64,000 nucleotides of DNA. It comes from an uncultured Pelagibacteraceae bacterium. Lineage in GTDB: Bacteria > Pseudomonadota > Alphaproteobacteria > Pelagibacterales > Pelagibacteraceae. The position numbers were made by a program, and so were the translations under genes. The stretch is taken from the NCBI GenBank assembly GCA_902594675.1, contig CACJNE010000002.1, positions 115,621 to 179,620 of the forward strand, given 5' to 3'. Of the stretch, positions 40,460 to 49,341 are shown one piece after another; positions within the stretch are counted from its first letter, which is position 1; the number at the start of each line of letters is the position of its first letter. The notes under the pieces are model-generated. The model worked only from the letters and a program-made list of their open reading frames with translations. It was not told the DNA's origin and made no database searches.

Positions 40460-41555
40460 TTATTCCGTTCATTTTACAAGAACTATCAAAATCTTCTTTG
40501 TTTATATAACATCCAGACATTTTTCTTACTCCACTAAATGATCCTCTTCCATGAAGTATTCGCCAATTATTAAATATTAAAAGCTCTCCAGGTTTTAGTA
40601 TATGTCTCCATTGGTAATCTTTATTGTTTGCAAGCAAGTCAAACTTTTTAATTGCTTCATAAAACTTAAAAGTTAAATCCTTTTCAAATCTAAAAGGTGC
40701 TCGATCATAATTGTTAAAACTTACTTGAATAATTTCATTATTTTTATTTAATTTAAATATTGGTCTTTCAGCTTCAAGGAAAACTCCATCACCAATGTAA
40801 TTACCTTTTACATTTATTTTTGTAAGCAAATCGTATATTTGATGATCTTCTTTTTTGATTGTTTCGGCAATCTTTAATCCATCAACCATTATTGACTCAC
40901 CTCCCTTAGCATTATAATCACTACATAATAATAATTGTAACCCTGGAGCATCATTACTATATGTTGAGTCTGTATGTGGTCTTAACTCTTCTTGAGTATA
41001 AGCGCTATCAGCCTTATTTTCGTCAGACTCAAAACTCCACAGTCCTCCGAATATAGAATTTCTTACATATCCAATTTTATTAGCAATTTTTTCAACACAT
41101 TTTAAATTTGTTTCGCAATTTCTAATTACTAAAAAACCATAAGTGTATAGACTTTTTAAAAAGTTTTTAAATCCATCATTTGATAATATAGAATTATAAT
41201 CTACAAATATCTCTTGGTGAATTTCATTTGATCCCCAAACTTTTAAATTTGATTTTGTTTCTCTTTTTTTATCTATTTTATTATTAATTAGAAATTCAAA
41301 TGAATATTGGACTGGCTTTTCTAGATCAGGCCAGGAAATGCTCAAGTATTTGCCATTTTCTAATATTTCAGCATTTTTTATTTTTAAATTTAGATCTAAA
41401 GATGCTGTAAAAGTCTTTCGTTGACTAGACCTTTTATCCCAATTTTGCTCATCTTTTGCATGATCTCGCAGCCAAATATTTGGAAAAATCTCTGAGTTTT
41501 CTCTGCTAAAATGGACAAGAAGATCATTGGGTAATATTTCAATTTTTGTAATCAT
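40455..41555 (-). CDS. Gamma-butyrobetaine/trimethyllysine dioxygenase-like protein
   Basis: A 366-aa Fe(II)/2-oxoglutarate dioxygenase. Residues 1-90 match the GBBH-like N-terminal (DUF971) domain, with IWLRDHAKDEQNW near residue 27. The TauD-type catalytic domain follows. Iron ligands are His194 and Asp196 in RPHTDSTYS and His335 in ILHGRGSF, with Arg338 as probable 2-oxoglutarate binder. In known enzymes this architecture hydroxylates gamma-butyrobetaine or trimethyllysine on the carnitine route. The substrate here is unproven. Its ATG overlaps the aceF stop by 4 nt. No carnitine or betaine genes are adjacent. Confidence 0.83.
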   Translation of the reverse strand: MITKIEILPNDLLVHFSRENSEIFPNIWLRDHAKDEQNWDKRSSQRKTFTASLDLNLKIKNAEILENGKYLSISWPDLEKPVQYSFEFLINNKIDKKRETKSNLKVWGSNEIHQEIFVDYNSILSNDGFKNFLKSLYTYGFLVIRNCETNLKCVEKIANKIGYVRNSIFGGLWSFESDENKADSAYTQEELRPHTDSTYSNDAPGLQLLLCSDYNAKGGESIMVDGLKIAETIKKEDHQIYDLLTKINVKGNYIGDGVFLEAERPIFKLNKNNEIIQVSFNNYDRAPFRFEKDLTFKFYEAIKKFDLLANNKDYQWRHILKPGELLIFNNWRILHGRGSFSGVRKMSGCYINKEDFDSSCKMNGIN

Positions 41556-42478
41556 TTACTTAGGTTGTAAGCAAAATTTGCTCCTAAATTATCTTTTAAC
41601 TCATTATTAAATTTGGCAGCTTCTGCTCCGTCTATAATTCGATGGTCATATGATAGTGATAAAGGTAACATAGTTCTTGGAATAAATTTTCCGTCTTTAA
41701 ATACCTGTTTTTTATAGCTTCTGCCTATTCCAAGGATAGCAACTTCAGGAAAATTAATTATTGGTGTAAAGAACGATCCTCCAATTCCACCTAAACTAGT
41801 AATAGTCATCGATCCCCCAAAGAATTCTTTTTTATCAATTTTTAGATTTCTGCAATCATCACTTACTTTTTTCAAGTCCTTACTTAAATCTTTTATATCT
41901 TTTTGATTAGCATCTCTAATCTTAGGTACCATAAGTCCATGTTGGGTATCAACTGCGATACCGATATGAAAATACTTTTTAAATGTAATTTTACCATTTT
42001 CAATATCATCAATTGATGAATTAAAGGATGGAAATTTTTTAAGTGATATTACTAATGCTTTTATAATAAATGCAAGTGGAGTAATTTTTATTTTTTCTCC
42101 GGAATAGTTATCTTTAAGTGAACTTCTAAACTCTTCCATTTCGGTTATATCAGCTTCATCATGATTTGTTACATGTGGAATGTTAATCCAAGAGTTGACT
42201 AAATGAGGAGCAGCAATTTTTTTTACTCTAGGGATGTCTTTAATTTCAATTTCTCCAAAATCTGAGTGTTGATATTCACTTTTGATTACTTTTTCATTTT
42301 TACTATCTTTTGGATCATATGTTTGATTAATGTTAGTTGAAACAAATTCTTTTAAATCTTTTTCTACAACCCTGCCTAATCTTTCTGAACCTTTGACACT
42401 ATTTATATCAACACCTAATTCTCTAGCAAACTTCCTAACTTTTGGACTTGCAGATGTTTTGATGGATTGATCAGACAT
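41552..42478 (-). CDS. aceF: Pyruvate dehydrogenase E2 (dihydrolipoyl acetyltransferase), no lipoyl domain
   Basis: E2 transfers acetyl from lipoyl-lysine to CoA and forms the complex core. At 308 aa this one is short. It starts directly with a peripheral subunit-binding domain (about residues 10-47, KVRKFARELGVDINSVKGSE), followed by a linker and the catalytic domain. The active-site motif is YDHRIIDGA with His279 and Asp283 near the C terminus. There is no lipoyl domain, whereas typical AceF carries one to three. The missing domain is found on the adjacent E1 (42479-45544), whose stop directly abuts this ATG. Confidence 0.9.
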   Translation of the reverse strand: MSDQSIKTSASPKVRKFARELGVDINSVKGSERLGRVVEKDLKEFVSTNINQTYDPKDSKNEKVIKSEYQHSDFGEIEIKDIPRVKKIAAPHLVNSWINIPHVTNHDEADITEMEEFRSSLKDNYSGEKIKITPLAFIIKALVISLKKFPSFNSSIDDIENGKITFKKYFHIGIAVDTQHGLMVPKIRDANQKDIKDLSKDLKKVSDDCRNLKIDKKEFFGGSMTITSLGGIGGSFFTPIINFPEVAILGIGRSYKKQVFKDGKFIPRTMLPLSLSYDHRIIDGAEAAKFNNELKDNLGANFAYNLSK

Positions 42479-45400
42479 TTACATCTTTGTTGGCATGGGT
42501 TTATTTTTATCAATATTATACTTTTTTATTGCATCTTCAGCATACTTTGAAGTGATAAGTTGCTCTTTGGCTAAAACACTAAGGCTGTAAGCAACTATAT
42601 GTTCTTTATCTACTTCAAAAAAACTTCTTAAATTTTTTCTTGTGTCACTTCTTCCATATCCGTCTGTACCAAGAGAATAAAAGCTTTTTTTCGTAAAAGA
42701 TCTTATTTGATCTGCATTAATTCTCATATAATCAGTAGCTGCAAGGATAGGTCCTTGCTGTTTTCCCAAGCACTCCTCTATATACGATTTTTTATTTGTT
42801 TCTGAGGGGTTTAATAAGTTTTGTCTCTCAACCTCTATTCCATTTTTTCTTAATTCGTTGAAACTTGTAACACTCCAAACTTCACTATCTACCTGATATT
42901 CTTTTTTGAGTATATCTGATGCCGCCATCATTTCTCTAAGTATTGTTCCAGATCCCAACAATTGAATCTTAGCTTCTTTTGAACTTGATGACTCTTTTAT
43001 TTTATACAATCCCTTTAGAATTCCATCTTCACAATCTTTTGGCATTTCAGGATGAGAATAATTTTCATTCATTGTAGTAATATAGTAAAAAATATTTTCA
43101 TTTTTTTCATGCATTCTTCTTAAACCTTCTCTAAAAATCACAGCTAATTCATAATGGAATGTAGGATCATAAGATATACAGTTTGGAATTGTAGATGCGA
43201 GTAAATGACTATGCCCATCTTGATGCTGAAGCCCTTCTCCTGCAAGAGTTGTTCTTCCAGCTGTTGCGCCAATTAAAAAACCCCTTGCTTGACTGTCTCC
43301 AGCTGCCCATGCAAAATCTCCAATTCTTTGAAAGCCAAACATAGAATAGAAAAGATAAATTGGTATCATCTCAATGTCATGATTAGTATAAGCAGTACCT
43401 GCAGCAATCCAGGATGACATAGATCCTGCCTCCGTAATTCCTTCTTCTAAAACTTGACCACTTTTTTCTTCTCTATAAGAAGAAAGTTGTGCTGAGTCCT
43501 CAGGCTCATACTTTTGACCTTCGTGAGCATAAATTCCTATTTTTTGAAAGAAACCTTCCATTCCAAAAGTTCTAGCTTCATCTGGAATAATTGGGACTAA
43601 TTTAGGAGCAACATTTTTATCTCTTAAAAGATTAGTTAGCATTCTGACTAGAGCCATTGTTGTAGACATTTCTTTTTCACCAGTTGAATTCTTCATAAAA
43701 TCAAAAATATCTTTACTTGGAGCTTTAATTGGTTTTGAGTAGGATGTTCTTTCAGGGATAAAGCCACCCAATTCTATCCTTCTCTTTTTTAAATATTTTA
43801 TTTCCTCTGAATTTTCGTCTGGCTTGAAATATTCAATATTTTTAACTTGAGCATCTGTTAAAGGAACATCAAACCTATCCCTGTAATACATCAAATCGTC
43901 TACATCTAATTTTTTTTGCTGGTGGGTAGTATTTACACTTTCTCCACTTTTTCCCATACCGTAACCTTTGATCGTTTTAGCTATTATAACTGTGGGACTT
44001 CCTTTGTGATTGACCGCTTTATCATAAGCAGCATAAACTTTATGAGGATCATGACCCCCTCTATTTAATCGCCAAATATCAGTGTCAGACATCGATGAGA
44101 CTAATTCAGTTGTTTCAGGATATTTACCAAAAAACTTCTCTCTAACATAAAGTCCATTTCTTGCTTTAAAAGCCTGATATTCACCATCCACGGTCTCATT
44201 CATAATTTTTACTAAATGTCCTGTCTTATCATTTGCTAAAAGAGTATCCCAGTAAGAACCCCATATGACTTTTAAAACATTCCACCCTGCGCCTCTAAAA
44301 ATTCCCTCTAATTCTTGAATTATTTTTCCATTTCCTCTAACTGGACCATCTAATCTTTGCAAATTGCAGTTAACAACGAATATTAAATTATCTAAATTTT
44401 CACGAGCTGCTAACCCTATTGCGCCAAGAGACTCCGGCTCATCCATTTCTCCATCACCAAGAAATGCCCAGACTTTTCTTCCCTCGTCTTTAATTAATCC
44501 TCTATTAATAAGATATTTCATAAATCTTGCTTGATATATTGCTAACATTGGACCAATACCCATTGAAACAGTTGGGAACTGCCAAAAATTAGGCATTAGC
44601 CATGGATGAGGGTATGAGGAAAGACCACCTGTTTTTACCTCTTGTCTAAATCTATCTAATTGTTTTTCATTTAATCTTCCCTCAAGAAAAGCTCTTGCAT
44701 ACATACCAGGTGCACTATGACCTTGAAAATAAACTAGATCACCTCCGAATTTATTATTTTTTGCTCTCCAAAAATGATTCATCCCTACATCATATAATGT
44801 TGCCGCAGATGCAAATGTTCCTATATGCCCACCAAGTTCAGGATATTTTTTATTTGCTCGAACTACCATAGCTGCAGCATTCCATCTTATTAATGATCTT
44901 AATTTACGTTCTATATTTTGATCTCCTGGAGATCTTTTTTCTTCCTCAGGAGGTATAGTATTTACATATGGAGTAGTTTGGGTATGAGGAATTTTTGAAC
45001 CAGCTTTGTAGGATTGATCAATTAATTGTTTAATTAAAAAGTGAGCTCTTTCTGAACCGTCATTTTGTAGAACTGCACTTAATGAGTCTAACCATTCTTT
45101 TGTTTCAACAGGATCAATATCATCATTACTACTAACCATCTTAACTTCATTAATCAATCTGGTTTGTTTGATCTGTTTTGGCTCAACAACTTTTGTTTCA
45201 ACTTTGTTATCAAATTTTGTAGCAGTTTCAGCTTCCTCAATTAAATTCTCAGTTGAAGGTGGGATTTTTTCATTTTCAGTTTTAGTAATTTCTTCCTCTT
45301 CATCTTTTTTGTCTGAGGAAAGTGTTAATATCAAATCACCTTTTGAAACTTTGTCACCAATTTTTACGTTAATATTTTCTACTGTACCCTCATAATTTGA

Positions 45401-45544
45401 TGGTACTTCAACGCTCGACTTATCACTCTCTAATGTGACCACAGGGTCATTTTTATTAATTTTATCGCCTTTTTTTACAAGTACTTCAATTATTTCAACG
45501 TTTTCAAAATCTCCAATGTCTGGAACTAACAAATCTAAATTCAT
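42479..45544 (-). CDS. aceE: Pyruvate dehydrogenase E1 (homodimeric AceE) with fused N-terminal lipoyl domain
   Basis: E1 decarboxylates pyruvate with thiamine diphosphate. The 1021-aa protein has two parts. Residues 1-80 form a lipoyl domain with the lipoylation lysine Lys42 in LESDKSSVEVPS. A charged linker (80-140) leads to a full homodimeric AceE-type E1 from about residue 141, starting DDIDPVETKEWLDSL. The ThDP motif is AFLGDGEMDEPESLG followed by VNCNLQRLDG. E1 length without the extension is about 881, close to E. coli AceE (887). Lipoyl on E1 rather than E2 is unusual. aceF follows with zero gap; the E3 gene is not in the window. Confidence 0.93.
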   Translation of the reverse strand: MNLDLLVPDIGDFENVEIIEVLVKKGDKINKNDPVVTLESDKSSVEVPSNYEGTVENINVKIGDKVSKGDLILTLSSDKKDEEEEITKTENEKIPPSTENLIEEAETATKFDNKVETKVVEPKQIKQTRLINEVKMVSSNDDIDPVETKEWLDSLSAVLQNDGSERAHFLIKQLIDQSYKAGSKIPHTQTTPYVNTIPPEEEKRSPGDQNIERKLRSLIRWNAAAMVVRANKKYPELGGHIGTFASAATLYDVGMNHFWRAKNNKFGGDLVYFQGHSAPGMYARAFLEGRLNEKQLDRFRQEVKTGGLSSYPHPWLMPNFWQFPTVSMGIGPMLAIYQARFMKYLINRGLIKDEGRKVWAFLGDGEMDEPESLGAIGLAARENLDNLIFVVNCNLQRLDGPVRGNGKIIQELEGIFRGAGWNVLKVIWGSYWDTLLANDKTGHLVKIMNETVDGEYQAFKARNGLYVREKFFGKYPETTELVSSMSDTDIWRLNRGGHDPHKVYAAYDKAVNHKGSPTVIIAKTIKGYGMGKSGESVNTTHQQKKLDVDDLMYYRDRFDVPLTDAQVKNIEYFKPDENSEEIKYLKKRRIELGGFIPERTSYSKPIKAPSKDIFDFMKNSTGEKEMSTTMALVRMLTNLLRDKNVAPKLVPIIPDEARTFGMEGFFQKIGIYAHEGQKYEPEDSAQLSSYREEKSGQVLEEGITEAGSMSSWIAAGTAYTNHDIEMIPIYLFYSMFGFQRIGDFAWAAGDSQARGFLIGATAGRTTLAGEGLQHQDGHSHLLASTIPNCISYDPTFHYELAVIFREGLRRMHEKNENIFYYITTMNENYSHPEMPKDCEDGILKGLYKIKESSSSKEAKIQLLGSGTILREMMAASDILKKEYQVDSEVWSVTSFNELRKNGIEVERQNLLNPSETNKKSYIEECLGKQQGPILAATDYMRINADQIRSFTKKSFYSLGTDGYGRSDTRKNLRSFFEVDKEHIVAYSLSVLAKEQLITSKYAEDAIKKYNIDKNKPMPTKM

Positions 45545-45623
45545 TTTTTTTATTATATATATATCAATATTTGCTAAAAAAATATTTTACATTATTAATT
45601 ATGTATAAAAAACAGTACAAATT

Positions 45624-45700
45624 GCGCCTGTAGCTCAATTGGATAGAGCGCTTGGCTACGGACCAGGAGGTTCTGGGTTCAACTCCTAGCAGGCGCACCA
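45624..45700 (+). tRNA. tRNA-Arg (anticodon ACG)
   Basis: The 77-nt cloverleaf has acceptor strands GCGCCTG and CAGGCGC, an anticodon stem CTTGG/CCAGG with loop CTACGGA, giving anticodon ACG, and T loop TTCAACT. A34 is expected to be edited to inosine by TadA, to read CGN codons. CCA is encoded. A 27-aa membrane ORF begins 14 nt downstream on the same strand and is followed by a thioesterase gene, so a shared tRNA-mRNA transcript is likely. Confidence 0.96.
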
Positions 45701-45714
45701 AAATGAAAGGATAA

Positions 45715-45798
45715 ATGAAAATATCACTTGAAAAATCTGTAATATATTTCTTTAGTTTAGTTTTATTATTTATATTAATTATGGCAATAATCCTTTAA
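45715..45798 (+). CDS. 27-aa single-pass membrane microprotein (candidate)
   Basis: I do not recognise it. The ORF encodes MKISLEKSVIYF followed by a run of hydrophobic residues (Phe, Leu, Ile, Val, Met) to the end, a single membrane helix with a short basic N terminus. AAAGG lies about 5 nt upstream as a ribosome-binding site. Its TAA shares one base with the thioesterase ATG (TAATG), which implies coupling. It sits between tRNA-Arg and that gene. It could be a real micropeptide or merely a leader that feeds ribosomes into the thioesterase. Confidence 0.4.
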   Translation: MKISLEKSVIYFFSLVLLFILIMAIIL

Positions 45799-46220
45799 TG
45801 AAAAAATTTGAACAATTAAGTAATAAACCAAGTTACATGAAACATAATGGTGGTTTGTTATTTAGATCTATCAGCAAAAAAAAATTTGAGTTTAAAACAA
45901 AAATCAAAAAAACACATTTAAATAAAGCTGGGATAACCCATGGCGGTTATATATGTACAATTATTGATGCTGGTGCTGGAACTGCTTGTCACAAAGCAAG
46001 TGGCAGCAAACCTTGTGTAACTATCTCTTTAGATATTAAGTTTATAGCTCCCTCTAACTTAGGAGATGAATTATTAGGAATAGTTGAAATACAAAAAGTT
46101 ACAAATTCAATGATATTTGTAAATTGTAAATTAAAGTGCAAAAATAAAATTGTTGCTAGCGCTGTAGGAATTTGGAAAATTTTAAGAAGACCACTTCGAA
46201 ATGCTGGCCTAGGTGGATAA
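45798..46220 (+). CDS. PaaI-type hotdog thioesterase
   Basis: A 140-aa hotdog-fold acyl-CoA thioesterase. The family core is NKAGITHGGYICTIIDAGAG near residues 45-63, with the catalytic Asp and the HGG motif. The long helix continues as TACHKASGSKPCVTISLDIKFI. A late strand pair, NCKLKCKNKIVASAVGIWKIL, completes the fold. It would hydrolyse small or aromatic acyl-CoA esters, and the substrate is unknown. It follows a 27-aa membrane ORF with TAATG overlap and is convergent to the TRAP permease gene, ending 4 nt from it. Confidence 0.88.
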   Translation: MKKFEQLSNKPSYMKHNGGLLFRSISKKKFEFKTKIKKTHLNKAGITHGGYICTIIDAGAGTACHKASGSKPCVTISLDIKFIAPSNLGDELLGIVEIQKVTNSMIFVNCKLKCKNKIVASAVGIWKILRRPLRNAGLGG

Positions 46221-46224
46221 AATT

Positions 46225-48210
46225 TTATTTTCTTAATTGAAGCACAAAGACTGGTAATACTAGAACTAATCCAATAATTGATGAAATTAAACCTGGTGCA
46301 ATAAATAATAGTGAAATCATTCCAAGATACCATCTTTGAAACTTAGATACTGATTTAAATAAATATCCTGTAAAACCAATTCCAATCAATCCAATTCCGA
46401 TCATTGCAGATATTAAAGTTATAATGAAATCATAGAAATTAAATCCTTGAGCAACTAACAACAATGATGGCGAATAGACAAACACAAAGGGTACAAGTGC
46501 TTTTGCAATACCTAATCTAAAAGCTGTATTACCAGTGGTAAATGGATTTGATCCAGCAATACCGGCTGCAGCATATGCCGCAAGCGCAACTGGTGGAGTT
46601 ATATCTGCTAAAACGCCATAATAAAAAACAAAAAAATGAGAAACTATTGGTTCAATTTGTAATTGAGCAAGGGCAGGCGCTGCAACAGCAACAAGAATTA
46701 TGTAAGTTGCAGTAGTTGGAACTCCTGTACCCATGAATATGCATGATATTGCAATTAATATTAAAGAAAAAAATAATGTCAGATCTTGAAGTGTAAAATA
46801 GTTAAATGGTAAAAAATTTAAGAAGAATCCCCCAATATCTCCAGCCGTTTGAATTACTACATATCCTAATCTAAAACCTACTCCAGTTAATGTAACTACA
46901 CCAACTATTATACCTATTGAAGTAGCGGCTGCTCCAACTGCTAAAGTATTTTTTGCACCTCTTGCTAGGCACTCAAATAAATCATTAAAAGTAAGTCTAT
47001 TTTTTTTTCTTATAAATCCAATGACTACACAAGCAATGATTCCATTTACTGCAGCATAATCTGGAGTTCGACCAATCAATATTAAATATACTAGTAAAAA
47101 TAAAGGGACTATAGCTAACCAATTATCCCTTATTATTTTTATAAATTTTGGAACTTCACTTTCATTTAGACCTCTAAGACCTAATTTTTTTGCCTCTAAA
47201 TGAACCATTACAAAAATACCAAAATAATGAAGTAGAGCAGGAATTAATGCGGCTGCCAAAATATCTCTTAAAGGTAATTCTAAATATTCGACCATAATAA
47301 AAGCTGCAGCTCCTAAAATAGGTGGAGTAATTTGCCCTCCAGTAGAAGCTGTGGCTTCAACAGCACCAGAAAAATGTGGAGGGTACCCAACTTTTTTCAT
47401 TGCTGGGATTGTAAGAGAACCAGTTGTTACAGTATTTGCAATTGAAGAGCCAGATATAGTTCCGAGAAAAGCTGAAGAAAAAATTGCAACTTTTGCTGGT
47501 CCTCCAGAATATCTTCCAGCTATAACCATAGCTAAATCAATGAATAATTGACCCAAACCTATTCTGGTTGCAAGTACACCGAATAGAATGAATAAAAATA
47601 CGTATTGGGCCATTACACCCACAGCAATTCCGTAAATTCCTTGGTTGGTTATATAAATATGATTAACAAAACCAGCCCAGCTGCTACCACCATGCTTTAA
47701 AGCTCCAGGAAAAATAGGGCCATAAAGTGCAAAAATCACAAATATTATACATATTAATGGAAGTGTATATCCTATAGATCTTCTTGCAGCCTCTAGTGTT
47801 AAAATAATAAGAATTGAACCCATTATAACTTCAGTGCTAGAGGGATTTCCAACTCGGCTTGCTAATATTTCTGGAGGTAATAATGGTAAATAAAGTGCAG
47901 TTACAACTACTAAAATTGAAAAGAAAATATCTATTAATGGAACTTTGTTTTTAGACTGTTTGTCCCCAAAATTTTTCCATCCATAAAATAAAAATACAAG
48001 ACCAACAACAAAAGAAATATGAATACCTCTATGAAGAATATCTCTTATGGTTCCAAATCCTGACGCATAAAAATGGTAAATTGACATTGCAACTAAGGCA
48101 ACAAAAGTCAATTTTTTTAAGAAATTTTTTAACTTTCTTTCATTACTTTTAATCTCAAATTTTTCTTCAAGTTTTGCAACTTCATCAGGTGAAATATTAA
48201 ATTGGGACAT
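46225..48210 (-). CDS. TRAP transporter fused permease (TAXI type)
   Basis: A 661-aa polytopic membrane protein in which the small (4TM) and large (12TM) TRAP subunits are fused, as is usual for TAXI-type systems. After a cytosolic N terminus, many hydrophobic helices follow. The conserved DctM-like features include GSSIANTVTTGSLTIPAMKK, TASTGGQITPPILGAAAFIM and TGVPTTATYIILVAVAAPAL. It imports an organic acid (or related) using the Na+ or H+ gradient. The cognate binding protein gene lies 47 nt upstream on the same strand, with an 11-bp hairpin between them. Confidence 0.95.
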   Translation of the reverse strand: MSQFNISPDEVAKLEEKFEIKSNERKLKNFLKKLTFVALVAMSIYHFYASGFGTIRDILHRGIHISFVVGLVFLFYGWKNFGDKQSKNKVPLIDIFFSILVVVTALYLPLLPPEILASRVGNPSSTEVIMGSILIILTLEAARRSIGYTLPLICIIFVIFALYGPIFPGALKHGGSSWAGFVNHIYITNQGIYGIAVGVMAQYVFLFILFGVLATRIGLGQLFIDLAMVIAGRYSGGPAKVAIFSSAFLGTISGSSIANTVTTGSLTIPAMKKVGYPPHFSGAVEATASTGGQITPPILGAAAFIMVEYLELPLRDILAAALIPALLHYFGIFVMVHLEAKKLGLRGLNESEVPKFIKIIRDNWLAIVPLFLLVYLILIGRTPDYAAVNGIIACVVIGFIRKKNRLTFNDLFECLARGAKNTLAVGAAATSIGIIVGVVTLTGVGFRLGYVVIQTAGDIGGFFLNFLPFNYFTLQDLTLFFSLILIAISCIFMGTGVPTTATYIILVAVAAPALAQLQIEPIVSHFFVFYYGVLADITPPVALAAYAAAGIAGSNPFTTGNTAFRLGIAKALVPFVFVYSPSLLLVAQGFNFYDFIITLISAMIGIGLIGIGFTGYLFKSVSKFQRWYLGMISLLFIAPGLISSIIGLVLVLPVFVLQLRK

Positions 48211-48215
48211 AATAA

Positions 48216-48242
48216 TGCCCTAGATCGATTAGATCTAGGGCA
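48216..48242 (-). promoter_or_regulatory. Intercistronic hairpin between TRAP binding protein and permease
   Basis: TGCCCTAGATC (48216-48226) and GATCTAGGGCA (48232-48242) are perfect 11-bp arms around a 5-nt loop. On the minus strand the hairpin lies between the stop of the binding protein (48258) and the start of the permease (48210). No U tract follows, so it is not a full intrinsic terminator. Such hairpins commonly protect the upstream mRNA against 3' exonucleases and let binding protein outnumber permease. Confidence 0.7.
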
Positions 48243-48257
48243 AAGTGATTTTAAGAT

Positions 48258-49265
48258 TTAATTTAAAAGTCCTGCTTCTTTATAGAACTTTTCTGCACCA
48301 GGATGTAGTGGTACACCTACTCCAGATAGAGCTGTATCAGGTGTTATAGTTTTTCCCTTAGCATGACCAACATCCATAAGCTTTCTTGACTCTTTATTCC
48401 ACAAAGCTTTAGTAATTTGGTAAATTAATTCACTATCTTCTTTAGCTGATGTAAACCATTGAGCACCTACTGCTACAGTGTTAACTTGATCAACGCCTTC
48501 ATATGTTCCTGAAGGAATTGGGCTTTCTGAGAAGAAACCATATTTTGAAGTCAACGCTTTTGCTCCTGCGCCGTCGATTGGAACTAGTTTTATATCAACT
48601 GCAGATGCTAGTTCAACGATTGCACCTGTTGGATAACCTGCAACAACAAAAATTGCATCAACTTTACCATTTCTTAAAGCATCTGTTGCAGCTTTACCTT
48701 TCAATGCTTCAGCTTTTACATCGCTTGTACTTAATCCATTAGACTCTAATATTAATTTAGCATCAACATATGTTCCAGATCCAGGTTCATCTAGTGAAAC
48801 TCTTTTTCCTTTTAAGTCTTTTACTGAATTAATATTACTTTTTTTAAGCGCTACTAAATGTATATGTTCTTGAAAAAGAGCTGCAATAGTTCTTAAATCT
48901 TTTGCTGGTTCTTTTCCTTCCATTGTTCCAGTGCCAGTATATGCCCAATAAGCAACATCTGATTGTGCAAAACCTGAGTTTCTTAATCCTGAGATTATTG
49001 CATTTACATTATCAACTGATCCTCTTGATGAAACAGCTGATGCTATTAGATTTGGTACTCCACAGCTTCCACCTTTACCACACTCTCTAGATCCTGGTGG
49101 TTTTGAAATTGCATTAGCAATCATACCTCCAACAGGATAGTAAGTGTAAGCAGTGCCCCCTGTACCAATCGTAAAAAATTTAAGTTCTTGTGCAAATGAT
49201 TTTCCTGACAAACCAATCATCAAGAATAAAATCATTAGAGAACTTTTAAATAAATTTTTAAACAT
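48258..49265 (-). CDS. TAXI-family TRAP substrate-binding protein
   Basis: A 335-aa periplasmic solute receptor. A signal peptide spans about residues 1-25 (MFKNLFKSSLMILFLMIG, then SGKSFA before Gln). The mature protein begins ELKFFTIGTGGTAYTYYPVGG, the hallmark of TAXI (TRAP-associated extracytoplasmic immunogenic) proteins. It also shows KGKRVSLDEPGSGTYVDA and KVDAIFVVAGYPTGA segments. Known TAXI substrates include 2-oxoglutarate and related C4-C5 acids; none can be assigned from sequence alone. The permease gene follows after a hairpin-containing gap of 47 nt. Confidence 0.95.
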   Translation of the reverse strand: MFKNLFKSSLMILFLMIGLSGKSFAQELKFFTIGTGGTAYTYYPVGGMIANAISKPPGSRECGKGGSCGVPNLIASAVSSRGSVDNVNAIISGLRNSGFAQSDVAYWAYTGTGTMEGKEPAKDLRTIAALFQEHIHLVALKKSNINSVKDLKGKRVSLDEPGSGTYVDAKLILESNGLSTSDVKAEALKGKAATDALRNGKVDAIFVVAGYPTGAIVELASAVDIKLVPIDGAGAKALTSKYGFFSESPIPSGTYEGVDQVNTVAVGAQWFTSAKEDSELIYQITKALWNKESRKLMDVGHAKGKTITPDTALSGVGVPLHPGAEKFYKEAGLLN

Positions 49266-49341
49266 ATATTCTCCAATCTATTAATTATTATTACTATTTA
49301 ATAACAATCAAATATTATTGTCTATATAAATTTAAATATAA

